Assembly (NCBI RefSeq): GCF_005049045.1
Contig: NZ_SUPK01000003.1
Coordinates: 186,001-250,000, forward strand
Length of the DNA: 64,000 nt
Reading direction: 5' to 3'
Source of the DNA: Cohnella pontilimi
Lineage (GTDB): Bacteria; Bacillota; Bacilli; Paenibacillales; Paenibacillaceae
Shown here: in pieces, positions 40,201-48,865 of the stretch
Numbering within the stretch: position 1 is the stretch's first letter
Layout: each line of letters begins with the position of its first letter
Notes under the pieces: generated by a model
What the model was told of the DNA's origin: nothing
What the model saw: the letters and a program-made list of their open reading frames with translations, nothing else
Databases searched by the model: none
Made by a program: the position numbers and the translations under genes

Positions 40201-41546
40201 ACTTCGATATGGCCTATATAGCTCCACGCGTGCAATGGACGGCCAATTCGGATGATACGAGTGCGTACAACATCTATCGCAAAGCCGCGGGACAAAGCGA
40301 CTTTGTGAAAGTCGGGCAATCTTCAACGCCTTCCTTCTACGATACGCAAGCGGCGGCAGGGACCACTTACCAGTATGCCGTCAGCGCAGTAGATGGCGCA
40401 GGCAATGAATCCGCATTGTCCGCACCGGTCACTTTCGTGCATGATGACAATATCCCCGGTGTGCCGGCCGCAAGCAATTTCATTGCGGGATCCTTGGATT
40501 ATGACTTGGATGGGCTGGATATCTGGAGCGTCAATCTGCAAGCCGGCAACACCTACAGCTTCAGTGCCAACGGCCCTGCGGGAACGAACTTCGATTATTA
40601 CTTGCTCTCGCCTGATTCCACAAATATTTATTCCATGAGCGGTTACACCATTGTCGGTGGTACCGATCTGGCAGGTTCAGAAGAATATTTCACCTTCCCG
40701 ATTACGACATCCGGCAAGTACTATCTGCTCGTCGGTTCCTCTTCCGGATCGGGTAATTACACGGTGAACATCGGCCAAAAAGCAACGGTAGCAGATGATG
40801 ACATCCCGGGTACGCCTCTCAGCGGCAATGCAGTCAGCGATTTCCTGGACAGCCAAGACATCGACGATGTCTACTCCGTCCAATTAAGGGCTGGCGACAC
40901 GATCACCGCGAACTTGAGCAGTTCGGCCACCAACGGCAACGACTTCGACCTGTATCTCTTCGGACCCGGCGCAACGACGGTAAATCCCGATAAGCCTGGA
41001 TACACCGAGAACGTGGCTGTCTCCAACAATGCCGGCACATCGACCGAAAGCCTCACCTATGTCGCCGATGCAACTGGAACCTACTACATCGATGTCTACA
41101 ACTGGGCGGGAACCGGGCCGTATAATTTGTCAGTGAATGTGGTGCCTAGGCAGTCGGTGACAACGGTGATTGAGGATAATGATCCGGCGGTAAGATATAG
41201 TGGCACGTCTTGGAGATCAGGCACTGACGCTAAAAACAGCGGCGGTAACTATCATATAGCAAGTGTAACGGGAAGTTTTTCCCAGTTAACATTCAATGGG
41301 AATTCGGTGAAATTGTTGAGTAAGACGGCGACGAACCGTGGATTGGCAGACGTTTATATAGACGGAGTATTAATTAAAACCATCGATCAGTACTCGTCAA
41401 CTACGAAATATCAGGTAAAAGTTTTTGAAGCAACCGGCTTAGCTGATGGACAGCACACAATTAAAGTAGTGCTCACAGGACAAAAACAGCCGGCATCAAC
41501 AAGTACGGAAATCTTAATTGATGCTTTTGTCGTAACTCAGAATTAA
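37203..41546 (+). CDS. Large secreted S8 subtilisin-like serine protease with PPC and fibronectin-like domains
   Basis: 1447 residues. Signal peptide (1-30), a Lys/Pro/Thr-rich region, a prodomain (about 130-200, YAPDEIIVKFKPGA...YAQPNYIVHA), then the S8 catalytic domain: Asp255 (VIDTGVD), His313 (DEHGTHVSG), Asn401 (AAAGND), Ser685 (FNGTSMATPHATG). About 220 residues are inserted between Asn and Ser (about 455-675, with LLVDDD and VVWFTG), resembling a ThuA/GATase-like fold. Downstream are three PPC-type segments (DxFSVYLNAG...YYIDVFAYAG), a fibronectin-III-like module (about 995-1085) and two beta-sandwich modules. TTG start after GGAGGG. Extracellular nutrient or matrix protease, apparently under XRE-type control. 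Confidence 0.92.
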   Translation: MKNRLLQRMALITTVSLAVTSCITVPVFAADTHAASKTAIAQKKDKLRAPSADLRNTLQKTLTAKGHPSVQPATNPKDKAPMSKPRKSTWKTAPAKQSTETVAPIQVQSAPSDNAKSTFRSKPSSTAQTRYAPDEIIVKFKPGAKADQLLTKFMLKTKKKFPSIGAELLQTPKGAQIDSLVQSLKNDASVVYAQPNYIVHADQVPNDPNFTQLWGLDNTGQTIGTSVGTPNVDINAPEAWDISKGSSSLIVAVIDTGVDINHPELKNAIWTNPAEIPGNGKDDDGNGYVDDVNGWDFYHQDNTVFDPLDGDEHGTHVSGTIAAAFNNSTGVAGVAPNVKILPVKFLGPHGGSTADAILSVEYAAKMGAKISNNSWGGGDFDQALKDAIEASKMLFVAAAGNDSLNNDANPHYPSSYDSSNILSVAAVNNKGNVASFSNYGVNSVDIAAPGQAILSSVPKQARFGAAAQIDNGVYKAIFNGFGFENMTDANERQDAFNKAITFLKGTATNNNVLLVDDDSVTSGSGDYKTVYTNLLTTSGNAPANTISVVSTANGPDLATLNGYKIVVWFTGDQFNNALTDTDRSNLTAYLNGGGKLLLAGPDSVYGNESTAFVTDILHLDVISEGLRSPAVGVNGTIYSGVSYQSVSHPYSDYVVSLDPNVTKINLEYSEDPDYSGAYAYFNGTSMATPHATGAAALLYSVNPGLTPQQAITILNNTGTPLSSLTGKVGSGKMVNAYQALTASAESLDNDIPGLPLNNPVVHGTLDELNDPDDVFSVYLNAGQMINISLSGAAGTDFDLYLFDPSAATVNNSAGMVAYSEGAGTSNEAISYIATVPGTYYIDVFAYAGSGSYDLNTGNGPGTYEDSDARVSFGGNWTSISDSGFSGGTAKQTNSVGSTAKFSFVGSEIEWIGFKDSAQGVANVYLDGALVASPSLYSGTKVTKQSIFKRSTSFGSHSIRIEWTGQRDPAARKSGTNINVDSLIVSKDTVPPTVPAGLSAYFDMAYIAPRVQWTANSDDTSAYNIYRKAAGQSDFVKVGQSSTPSFYDTQAAAGTTYQYAVSAVDGAGNESALSAPVTFVHDDNIPGVPAASNFIAGSLDYDLDGLDIWSVNLQAGNTYSFSANGPAGTNFDYYLLSPDSTNIYSMSGYTIVGGTDLAGSEEYFTFPITTSGKYYLLVGSSSGSGNYTVNIGQKATVADDDIPGTPLSGNAVSDFLDSQDIDDVYSVQLRAGDTITANLSSSATNGNDFDLYLFGPGATTVNPDKPGYTENVAVSNNAGTSTESLTYVADATGTYYIDVYNWAGTGPYNLSVNVVPRQSVTTVIEDNDPAVRYSGTSWRSGTDAKNSGGNYHIASVTGSFSQLTFNGNSVKLLSKTATNRGLADVYIDGVLIKTIDQYSSTTKYQVKVFEATGLADGQHTIKVVLTGQKQPASTSTEILIDAFVVTQN

Positions 41547-41560
41547 AATACAGCAACAAA

Positions 41561-41592
41561 AAATGACCCCCTGAAATATCAGGGGGTCATTT
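41561..41592 (+). terminator. Terminator of the subtilase gene
   Basis: AAATGACCCCCTGA/TCAGGGGGTCATTT hairpin, 14-bp stem with 4-nt loop, 15 nt after the stop; ends in TTT only. Confidence 0.75.
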
Positions 41593-41667
41593 GGGCTTAT
41601 GCAAAATTATCTATATATACCGCATAATAGGAGCTGCATGTGTAATACTAACACCAATTTTAGCACC

Positions 41668-41706
41668 ACCTATGAAAGCTCAAAAATAAATTGAGCTTTC
41701 ATAGGT
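41668..41706. terminator. Long hairpin between convergent genes
   Basis: 16-bp perfect stem ACCTATGAAAGCTCAA with a 7-nt AT loop, 28 nt past the stop of the minus-strand gene at 41734. There is no U-run on either side, so it may serve as a 3' stabiliser rather than a true terminator. Confidence 0.5.
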
Positions 41707-41733
41707 TAGGTTACCGGCTAACATTATTATACT

Positions 41734-42336
41734 CTATTGCGTTGACTGTTCCTCTTTTACAACTTCTGAATAAGTCTTACCTCGACTTACACCGTATTTT
41801 TTAGCAATACCGGATAACTTGTCGTATTCTTTCGGTGTCAATTTCCCTAAAAGAATTTTGCGAGCCTGCCGCTTCTCCTCTACAGTTAATCCTCCGCTGG
41901 CCAATGCTTTTAATTGGTTGATTTCATGCATCGTCAAATGTGCCATGAGAATGGAGGTCACCACTGCCTTGTCGGATAAAGTGACACTCTCGCTGATCGC
42001 CTTCGCTTTACTCTTTGTTACTTGGGAGTCGTAAACGCCAGGCCTATCATCCTGTGCTGCCGCTTGTCCACCCGACTTCACTTCATTATTGTTCTGCTCT
42101 GAATTTGTACCAATAGAAATAGCAGACTGGCCTTTTTCATGGGATGTTGAGGAGGAATTCGGCGGCTTATCGGAAGCCGATACATCTGCCGTTTCCGAAA
42201 ACAAACTCTCCGACATAGACTCTAACACTTTATTGGCTAAATAATTGAAAGCAGCCAATCCTGAACTTCCAATTAAAAGAAATAATATAAGCGACCACAA
42301 CATAATTCTTTTCCATTTCTTGCTCTTTTTTTTCAT
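41734..42336 (-). CDS. Membrane-anchored protein of unknown function
   Basis: About 200 residues. Lys-rich N-terminus (MKKKSKKWKR), one membrane helix (IMLWSLILFLLIGSSGLAAFNYL, about 11-33), a Ser/Asn/Gln-rich low-complexity linker (about 50-105), then a helical C-terminal domain ending LTPKEYDKLSGIAKKYGVSRGKTYSEVVKEEQ, which appears twice in weak form (LTMHEINQLKALASGGLTVEEKRQARKILLGKLT). Not recognised. Start ATG 42336 or GTG 42342 after AGGAG. It follows the polysaccharide operon but is separated by a terminator. Confidence 0.65.
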   Translation of the reverse strand: MKKKSKKWKRIMLWSLILFLLIGSSGLAAFNYLANKVLESMSESLFSETADVSASDKPPNSSSTSHEKGQSAISIGTNSEQNNNEVKSGGQAAAQDDRPGVYDSQVTKSKAKAISESVTLSDKAVVTSILMAHLTMHEINQLKALASGGLTVEEKRQARKILLGKLTPKEYDKLSGIAKKYGVSRGKTYSEVVKEEQSTQ

Positions 42337-42360
42337 CGCCACACCTACTCCTAGTTGGTT

Positions 42361-42395
42361 AAAAAAGAAATACCCGATTCATGGAATCGGGTATT
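42361..42395 (-). terminator. Terminator of the polysaccharide operon
   Basis: ATACCCGATTC-CAT-GAATCGGGTAT followed by TTCTTTTTT on the minus strand. It lies about 150 nt after the last operon gene (stop 42547). Confidence 0.85.
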
Positions 42396-42546
42396 GTTCT
42401 ACATTATGAACCGCTGTCCATTTCTGTACATCGTATATTAATCTCCGAGGCAATTACGGATATACGCATTATCTACCACAAGACCCGACCTTAACTCAAC
42501 CGTTTTCGAGAGCGCCAATGTATACCCTCCTTTTATTTCAAAGAAT

Positions 42547-43110
42547 TCAGCCCATGTCTTCAAGTTGTATGGTTTTAATCCTTCTGTCACTTATAATTTT
42601 CGCCGGTATCCCCGCCACTGTCACATCGCTCGGAACATCCTTGTTTACTACGGCATTCGCGCTAATCCGCACGTTATCGCCAATGGTGATCCCTCCGAAT
42701 ATCTTCGCTCCAGGAGCGATATAAACGTTGTCTCCTATTACCGGAGTTTCTTTGTTTCCTTCCCCAATGTTTACAGCGGAGTGAATGCGGCAATTTGCTC
42801 CGATCCTTGCTTTACTGTTGACCACGATGCTGCCATAATGTGCGATGCTCAATCCCGGTCCGAACACATTAGGCGGTATGGTAAATCCGAGGTGTATGGA
42901 AAGCTCTCTGAATCTGTTCAAGAGCCAGTAAAAATATATCCGCCCTAATAAATCTTTTCTGCAATTTTGGTAGTATTCCACTTTTCGCAGCATCAGTTGA
43001 AAGTTCATTACCTGTCGAGAAAAACGGTATCGCCATTTCCACTTGTTCATGCCGTTTGCTTTTAAATCAGATTGGACATAGTGATTGTAGGATTTTTTGT
43101 CCGAGATCAT
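42547..43110 (-). CDS. Serine-acetyltransferase-like hexapeptide acyltransferase
   Basis: About 187 residues. An N-terminal helical region (KSYNHYVQSDLKANGMNKWKWRYRFSRQVMNFQLMLRKVEYYQN) is followed by a left-handed beta helix with hexapeptide repeats: GPGLSIAHYGSIVVNSKARIGANCRIHSAVNIG, VIGDNVYIAPGAKIFGGITIGDNVRISANAVVNKDVP, ending AGIPAKII. The layout is like serine acetyltransferase, but in capsule loci such proteins O-acetylate sugars. Last gene of the operon. The start is uncertain (43110 or 43122; weak SDs). Confidence 0.82.
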   Translation of the reverse strand: MISDKKSYNHYVQSDLKANGMNKWKWRYRFSRQVMNFQLMLRKVEYYQNCRKDLLGRIYFYWLLNRFRELSIHLGFTIPPNVFGPGLSIAHYGSIVVNSKARIGANCRIHSAVNIGEGNKETPVIGDNVYIAPGAKIFGGITIGDNVRISANAVVNKDVPSDVTVAGIPAKIISDRRIKTIQLEDMG

Positions 43111-43249
43111 TAATCCCACCATCTTTCATAATTGGCTTTACACGGTATATCATCATGTCCAACCAAAAAAGTTGCACCGTACCCGATATCCCTGCTGGTA
43201 TGGTTAGTTTGAGCAGCCTTTACGCCGTGATAAAAGTTGTATCAATTGA

Positions 43250-44089
43250 TCAAAGATACTTTGAAAAACTTGCAATTAAATCTTTTTTCTTCTGTTCAAC
43301 CATCGGAACCGTGATCTTGTAATCGTCGATAATGTTATTGACCTTTGGATATCCTGGTTTATTTAGATCAAATACCTTTGAGGAAATCTTAAATGCTGAA
43401 TAATAGTCATCAAACTTATACCCATCCCCCAACAGTTTATCAGTGTATACTAAACGTTTATTTGGTATGCCAAAACTGTCTGCCACTATTAGCCCATGTA
43501 AACTACTAGAAAGTATCACTTCACACTGGGACATAGTTTCCACAACGCTTAATGGGGCATCAGTTAGATCGATAAATACTGAATCTTTATAATTTTCTTG
43601 GAGTTTTTTGAATCTTAATTCATCCTTTTCTTTAAAGTGTGGTATTATTCCCACCGAATATTTTTTTCGTAAAGGCGGTTTTAGTAAATACGATGCTAGC
43701 AACCCACCGTCACCCGTTGGTATGTTCAATTCTTTATTAAGTATTTTTTCTAGTCTTAACCTTGTGAGTTCGCCCCTAACAGATGCGATATGATTTTCTT
43801 TCCTTATAGAAACATGATCTTCACTTGAATAATTGATAAATCCGGTAGACCAAATTTGTAATGGTGGCTGCATTTTACTATAGAGTGTTTGAATTAATCT
43901 CTTCGGCATAGAGGGTAATTTAGATTTTGCAGAAAAAAATAAGTTTAAACTACTTCCTATGCCCGATGTCTGACATTCAAATCTACTACAATGTATTACT
44001 TTGTAGCCCAAAACTTTTTCAATAATTAATTCATTGAGTAAATCACCCATATTGTTGATTTTCGAGTAAAACACTTTTACTTGTTTCAC
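43250..44089 (-). CDS. Polysaccharide pyruvyl transferase family protein
   Basis: 279 residues, AT-rich gene. VFYSKINNMGDLLNELIIEKVLG at the N-terminus, IASVRGELTRLRLEKIL (the R-G-x-x-T/S region), GDGGLLASYLL, VGIIPHFKEKDE and SQCEVILSSSLHGLIVADSFGIPNKRLVY (S-S-x-H-G-x-I) are the WcaK/CsaB-type signatures. Adds a pyruvate ketal to a glycan, giving negative charge. It overlaps the wzx 3' end by 47 nt. Pyruvylated wall polymers are the known ligand of SLH domains, and an SLH gene sits in the same operon. Confidence 0.9.
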   Translation of the reverse strand: MKQVKVFYSKINNMGDLLNELIIEKVLGYKVIHCSRFECQTSGIGSSLNLFFSAKSKLPSMPKRLIQTLYSKMQPPLQIWSTGFINYSSEDHVSIRKENHIASVRGELTRLRLEKILNKELNIPTGDGGLLASYLLKPPLRKKYSVGIIPHFKEKDELRFKKLQENYKDSVFIDLTDAPLSVVETMSQCEVILSSSLHGLIVADSFGIPNKRLVYTDKLLGDGYKFDDYYSAFKISSKVFDLNKPGYPKVNNIIDDYKITVPMVEQKKKDLIASFSKYL

Positions 44090-45359
44090 TAGTGTCGCCT
44101 CCTGATTTACTGGTATAGAACAAAACTATTAATATCACCATATAATTAATAAAGTATGCTATATTAATGAACTCCAAAAATGACTCGATTGGAAATTGAT
44201 AAATTTTCGCAAAGTAATATATTGCAGTTGCTTCTACAATAAAAAAGCCTTGTAAAATCAACTTTAACAACTGCTTTCCAGAAATAATAAACCCATATAT
44301 TAACGCTTGTGCGATAAATCTAATTGCATACATCGGTATAAGAATTTTCACAAATGTTCCACTTTTTATCCATTCATTGCCGTATAAAATCGAAAAAAAT
44401 GGTTCAGCAACAAACCATAATATAACAAAACCAATTCCTGAAACGAGTGTTAACAAAAATAGTGTAATTTTAAATGATGCATAAAAATTTCCTTTGTTAT
44501 TCTTTTCCAGTGTGGCGTTTCTGAAAAAAATTTTCGCAACGCTACTACTTATTAATGATAATGGTAGGCCAAGCATTGTCGTAGACACAAAAAAATATCC
44601 GGATTCTTTGATGCTATATAGGGAGTTGATAAAAAGCGGAAGAATTGAAAATGCATAGGTAGTCATAAATAATCCAGGCAATGAAAATAGAGGTTGGACC
44701 TTATACTTGACAGCGACAGCTCTCATTTCATACATACTTGAGCGGAAAATTTGCGTATAATTTGTGATGATATAATTCGCTTGTCTTCTAAGACCAAGCA
44801 CGACAGAAATTAACCGCGAAATAACTAATCCCAAATAATCCATTTTTAAAACGCCAAAAAACAACATTAATGCATTGGAAATTGCAGATCGCTGCAAAGA
44901 AACAATACTCATCAATCGATACTGTCCAAAGCGATTGTTATAAGACTCAACGACATTTCCTAATCCATTTAGCAGCAATAAAGGTAATGATATGTATATC
45001 CAATAGCCAACTTCTTTAGTAGCGGATGGGTTCATTTGAATATAAATAATGAAACCGGCCATGGTAATTAAGCCCATAATCACTATAATGTAAAAGGTCA
45101 AAGCACATATTATATTCGCTTCATTATCTGTCTTTGCCGTAACAATTCCCAAATGATATTGTAGGGTTATAATAGGAGCAAGTATTGAAGCTATCGATAC
45201 AATTGTTGAGACAACGCCAAAGGCTTCCGGGGAATATAATCTGGTAGCTATCGGTTGGCATACAAATGAAATAATTTGAGCTAAGAATATACCAGACGAT
45301 AGAACAACTATATCCTTTAACCCGCTAAGTTTTAATGTTCTTTTTATTAAGTAAATGAT
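44043..45359 (-). CDS. Wzx-type polysaccharide flippase with apparent ATC start
   Basis: Polytopic flippase moving lipid-linked repeat units across the membrane; about 438 residues if read from 45359. Canonical start codons first occur in frame at 45152 (TTG inside LQYHLGIV), which would remove the first helices. Upstream the frame stays open and encodes a normal Wzx N-terminus: IYLIKRTLKLSGLKDIVV, SSGIFLAQIISF, QPIATRLYSPEAFGVVS. A strong SD GAGGGG (45368-45373) lies exactly 8 nt before ATC (45357-45359), next codon ATT. Either a rare start codon or a mutated ATG. An out-of-frame ATG at about 45375 would need a one-base deletion in an A-run. Confidence 0.82.
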   Translation of the reverse strand: MIYLIKRTLKLSGLKDIVVLSSGIFLAQIISFVCQPIATRLYSPEAFGVVSTIVSIASILAPIITLQYHLGIVTAKTDNEANIICALTFYIIVIMGLITMAGFIIYIQMNPSATKEVGYWIYISLPLLLLNGLGNVVESYNNRFGQYRLMSIVSLQRSAISNALMLFFGVLKMDYLGLVISRLISVVLGLRRQANYIITNYTQIFRSSMYEMRAVAVKYKVQPLFSLPGLFMTTYAFSILPLFINSLYSIKESGYFFVSTTMLGLPLSLISSSVAKIFFRNATLEKNNKGNFYASFKITLFLLTLVSGIGFVILWFVAEPFFSILYGNEWIKSGTFVKILIPMYAIRFIAQALIYGFIISGKQLLKLILQGFFIVEATAIYYFAKIYQFPIESFLEFINIAYFINYMVILIVLFYTSKSGGDTSETSKSVLLENQQYG

Positions 45360-45445
45360 ATTTGTAACCCCTCATTCCAGTTGATTTAATGGGCATGGAT
45401 CGAGCAATAATCCTCATATATAACCCGCAGGGTCAAATAAATGAT

Positions 45446-45497
45446 AGAGCACACAGCATCCACTTTTACTTGGTGAAAGGTGTATGCTGTGTGCTCT
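45446..45497 (-). terminator. Hairpin between wzy and wzx
   Basis: 14-bp perfect stem AGAGCACACAGCAT with a 24-nt loop, 18 nt after the wzy stop, followed on the minus strand by ATCATTTATTT. A partial intra-operon terminator or processing site. Confidence 0.55.
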
Positions 45498-45514
45498 CTT
45501 GACGATGATATTAT

Positions 45515-46822
45515 TTAATATTTGGATCGTAATACCTGCACATTGTCGCTGTTGTTGTTTTCTATATTTTTATCAAAATGACCGTCACTTGCCATAGCAA
45601 GCATCCCAAAAGCAAGCCATGCATTATGAAATACGTATGATCTGAATGCAATAATAGCGATTAAGACATAGACTCCATATAAAATTATAAAATCTGAAAG
45701 AGGGGTATTCACTTTACGCCACTTTTTTAAAATTTTGAATAATGCAACGATATAAATAATTGAAAATCCCAGAAATGGGAAAAATCCATAGGCAATCCAA
45801 AAAGATAACCAGTTATGAATATAAGCTCCTTGACCCGTTACATTCATGCCACTTCCGAATTGTCCAAATAACCAAATGTTCTTCAAGTTATCAAGGTTCT
45901 CGTTTAGGATAACTTTTCTCGCTTCATAAGAACTGTCAAAAGCTGCTTCTCCACTGATGAGTTCAACAAAAATACCAGTAGCACGATTGTGTTCAAGTAT
46001 TGATAATATATTAGCATCTAGTTTGATGAGTAAAATAATTGTCATAACCAGGATAAGACTCGTTAAGAACAATATAAGTTTTTTTCTGCTTAACTTTATT
46101 ATAAAAAAAACAAATAACGCCCCGACAAATTCTACAAATGTTGCTCTTGAAAGAGAACTTGAAAGCAACAAAACCATAGGTATAGCAAATAAAATACGAT
46201 TTCTTACTTTCCGAATTAGAGCTAAAATAAGCAGCATTGCTACTGCTACTGACTCAGTCAGCGTTATGTAGTTTATGTTTAAGGTGCCAGAGAACGTATC
46301 GTAGAATTGATAAAGTTGAAACTTACCTGTTCTTTGAAAACCATAATACGAAAACCTTATTACAATACAAATTAATAATAGAAACGCGATTGTTCCGACA
46401 GATCTAAAAAATTTTTTTTTTAAGAGTTCAAAAAAGTCGTTGATATAAAGTCCTAACATGAAAAAAAATGAAATAAAAGTTATATACCCTGTTAATGTAG
46501 ATTGGTACAAAGAATCGGCTGAATAAACGAACCCCCAAGCTATTATGTCCATTATTACTATAAAAAATGTTCCCATCGCTAAAATGGTCAACTTCTTTTT
46601 GCTATTTCTAACAACTCCAAACACGCCCAAAAGAGCAAACAGTCCAAAAAAAATAAGCCAATAAACTGTAATACCTTTATAGAGGGAAAGTGTTATTCCA
46701 TAAAGACGATTATTATTGCCATAATATGATGCTAAGTATCCAATTTGAGTTAGCACAAAACAAAATAATGCTATCACACCTAAAAACCATATATTCAGGC
46801 TCTTGAAAAGAAAATGTTTCAT
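45515..46822 (-). CDS. Wzy-type O-antigen/EPS polymerase
   Basis: 435 residues, about 11 hydrophobic helices and little conserved sequence, as usual for Wzy. A large loop before the last helices contains SSYEARKVILNENLDNLKNIWLFGQFGSGMN...GAYIHNWLSFWIAYGFFPFLGF, the typical Wzy_C-like pattern with IHNxxL. Joins lipid-linked repeats outside the membrane. Its ATG overlaps the preceding glycosyltransferase stop (ATGA). Strongly AT-rich. Placement between GT genes and wzx supports the call. Confidence 0.85.
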   Translation of the reverse strand: MKHFLFKSLNIWFLGVIALFCFVLTQIGYLASYYGNNNRLYGITLSLYKGITVYWLIFFGLFALLGVFGVVRNSKKKLTILAMGTFFIVIMDIIAWGFVYSADSLYQSTLTGYITFISFFFMLGLYINDFFELLKKKFFRSVGTIAFLLLICIVIRFSYYGFQRTGKFQLYQFYDTFSGTLNINYITLTESVAVAMLLILALIRKVRNRILFAIPMVLLLSSSLSRATFVEFVGALFVFFIIKLSRKKLILFLTSLILVMTIILLIKLDANILSILEHNRATGIFVELISGEAAFDSSYEARKVILNENLDNLKNIWLFGQFGSGMNVTGQGAYIHNWLSFWIAYGFFPFLGFSIIYIVALFKILKKWRKVNTPLSDFIILYGVYVLIAIIAFRSYVFHNAWLAFGMLAMASDGHFDKNIENNNSDNVQVLRSKY

Positions 46823-47982
46823 ACTGCTTCTCCTATTAGATCTATTACTACTTCATTAAGTTCACCAAGCACCCTACTAAACTGTTTTTCCCATGTGAAA
46901 TGTTCTGCAGCAAAGTTCCGCATTACTATAGCTACATTTTTATCAGTTCTAAGCGATTCATGAAACTTCAACAGCTTTTCCATATCAATGGGTTCCGCTG
47001 TATTTGGTAGTTTATTTGCAAAAAAGTAATTATTATCAACTAATAAGGTTTCTTCGTAGGCATAAATAAAAGGTAAGCCACGTGCACAATATTCTCTAAT
47101 TTTTAATGAGGATCCAGAATTGCGGCCAAGCACGTAATAGCCCAGAGCCCCTAATCCTATGTCACAATAATTAAATACCTTGTCCAATTCTTCACCATGA
47201 AGTGTTCCATGAAACGTTACATACTCATTCAGTCTGTATTCTTCAACCAATGACTCCCATTTGCTGAGTGCATTACCTTCCCCAACTAGATGAAAGTATA
47301 TACGGACCTTTGCATCTTTCTTACTATAATATTTCAGCATTCCTTCTATTACTCGATCAAATCCTTGCCAATCATACATTGTGGCAAGTCCTAATAGGTG
47401 TAACTCATTTTCTCTCTGAACGGGAGTCCTAATGTTTACAGAATCTAAATCAATTCCATTTTCTATTTGGATTGTGTTAACCCCAAATATCTTATCAAAT
47501 GGCATAAATGTAGTTAAAAGTTCAACATAGCGCTTCAAAAAATGACTAAAAATTACATCAATAGCAACCTTGATTTTATTAATATCAAATAATTTCTTCT
47601 TAGATATCTTTTCTTGACGATATGGATATGTGGGAACTTCAACTACCAACCTTGCGCCACTTTTTTTAAGTTTTGCTAACATATAAATGTATAACGGATC
47701 ACTATATGCGTATCTTATATAACAAAAACTTACTTTATTTTTTTCTATCCATTTTAGAATACTTCTTACTATTGTTTGTCGCGTTGAAAACATCTTAATT
47801 GTGATGTCTTCTTTTTGCTCATTATTGTATATGAATACCTTTTCACCTTCGAGGGCACAATGAAAAACGTTATATCCAAGATTTTTTAATGCTTTCGTTT
47901 GAAATTTAATTTTTTTTATTACCCCTGGATTTCCTTGTACATTCCTCATATCTACAAAGGCAATATATAAAATACTTTTCAT
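46819..47982 (-). CDS. Glycosyltransferase, GT4-like
   Basis: About 387 residues, GT-B fold: N-terminal ILYIAFVDMRNVQGNPGVIKKIKFQTKAL; C-terminal HLLGLATMYDWQGFDRVIEGM, FHLVGEGNALSKWESLVEEY, VTFHGTLHGEELDKVFNYCDIGLGALGYYVLGRNSGSSLKIREYCARGLPFIYAYEE, which has the donor-site Glu pattern. Adds a sugar to the repeat unit. Start ATG 47982 after GGAGG at 8 nt. Followed without gap by wzy. Confidence 0.87.
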   Translation of the reverse strand: MKSILYIAFVDMRNVQGNPGVIKKIKFQTKALKNLGYNVFHCALEGEKVFIYNNEQKEDITIKMFSTRQTIVRSILKWIEKNKVSFCYIRYAYSDPLYIYMLAKLKKSGARLVVEVPTYPYRQEKISKKKLFDINKIKVAIDVIFSHFLKRYVELLTTFMPFDKIFGVNTIQIENGIDLDSVNIRTPVQRENELHLLGLATMYDWQGFDRVIEGMLKYYSKKDAKVRIYFHLVGEGNALSKWESLVEEYRLNEYVTFHGTLHGEELDKVFNYCDIGLGALGYYVLGRNSGSSLKIREYCARGLPFIYAYEETLLVDNNYFFANKLPNTAEPIDMEKLLKFHESLRTDKNVAIVMRNFAAEHFTWEKQFSRVLGELNEVVIDLIGEAV

Positions 47983-48020
47983 AGTAGATCCCTCCGCTAA
48001 CCACAAATTCAATTCTGCGG

Positions 48021-48836
48021 TTACGAGTTATGCAGATACTGGTTTCCATTTTTCGTTAGGTTTTTATACTCCCTTAGTCCACAATACATATGAGTTAATA
48101 TCATTAGGAAAGAAATATTCTTAAACAGTTTATATTTTCGTATGGCAAATTGAAGAATAATTGGAATTGCCAGTTTGTTAAATAATGCTCCGAATATCGC
48201 TCCCCTGTTATGTAGGTACTTCTCATCATAACCTTTAAACCATGTCGATTCGCTATCTTCAATTTTGAGAATAGGAATTGGTATATATAGTACTTTTAAT
48301 CCTTTTTTTATACATTGTTTGAGAAATATATTTTCTTCTCCAGCCTGATATCTAGCACCTGCCCCAAAAAGCGAATCAAACTTTATGCCGGTACCTTTAA
48401 CCCTTTCTAATTTAAAGGATACTTCTGGAGACGTTATCTTCATTGACCTGAGCAATCCAATTTTACACTTTTTTTTCATATACTTTTTAGTTCTAACGTG
48501 ACCTAAAGTTACCATTTTAAATGTAATAATATCAAAATCTGGGTGTTGTTTATGAGCATTTAAAATTGTGTTTTCATAATCTTCAAAGTATTGCACATCA
48601 TCATCAGCAAATATGCATATATCTCCAGTAGCATGCTCAATTAACCTATTACGACTATTGCTCAATCCTCGTTCTTTTGATGTAATAAATAGAGTTCGTA
48701 TCCCATTGTGAACTACACTTTCTATTGACTCACGTTCGGCTTGGTTCATTACTAGCGCGTCAGTAGTAAGATTCATATTATCAAGAAAATCAAGGTCACT
48801 TCTATTCATTGTTGATACCAAAACTTCAAGTTTCAT
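48021..48836 (-). CDS. Glycosyltransferase family 2 protein
   Basis: About 271 residues, GT-A fold: LEVLVSTMNRSDLDFLDNMNL start, ERGLSNSRNRLIEHATGDICIFADDDVQYFEDYENTIL with the metal-binding DDD at about 88-90, and FGAGARYQAGEENIFLKQCIKKG with the acceptor-side ED/EN pattern. Variant of the EpsE/CpsJ-like GT2 group. Start ATG 48836 with a G-rich SD 5 nt upstream. Confidence 0.87.
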   Translation of the reverse strand: MKLEVLVSTMNRSDLDFLDNMNLTTDALVMNQAERESIESVVHNGIRTLFITSKERGLSNSRNRLIEHATGDICIFADDDVQYFEDYENTILNAHKQHPDFDIITFKMVTLGHVRTKKYMKKKCKIGLLRSMKITSPEVSFKLERVKGTGIKFDSLFGAGARYQAGEENIFLKQCIKKGLKVLYIPIPILKIEDSESTWFKGYDEKYLHNRGAIFGALFNKLAIPIILQFAIRKYKLFKNISFLMILTHMYCGLREYKNLTKNGNQYLHNS

Positions 48837-48865
48837 ATTTACCCCCATGCTACATTGATACCTCT

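Noticed and set aside
43231-43258. GTATC...GATAC sequence as another XRE site
   Set aside because: Half-sites face the opposite way with a different gap (TGTATC first, GATAC second), so the geometry does not match.
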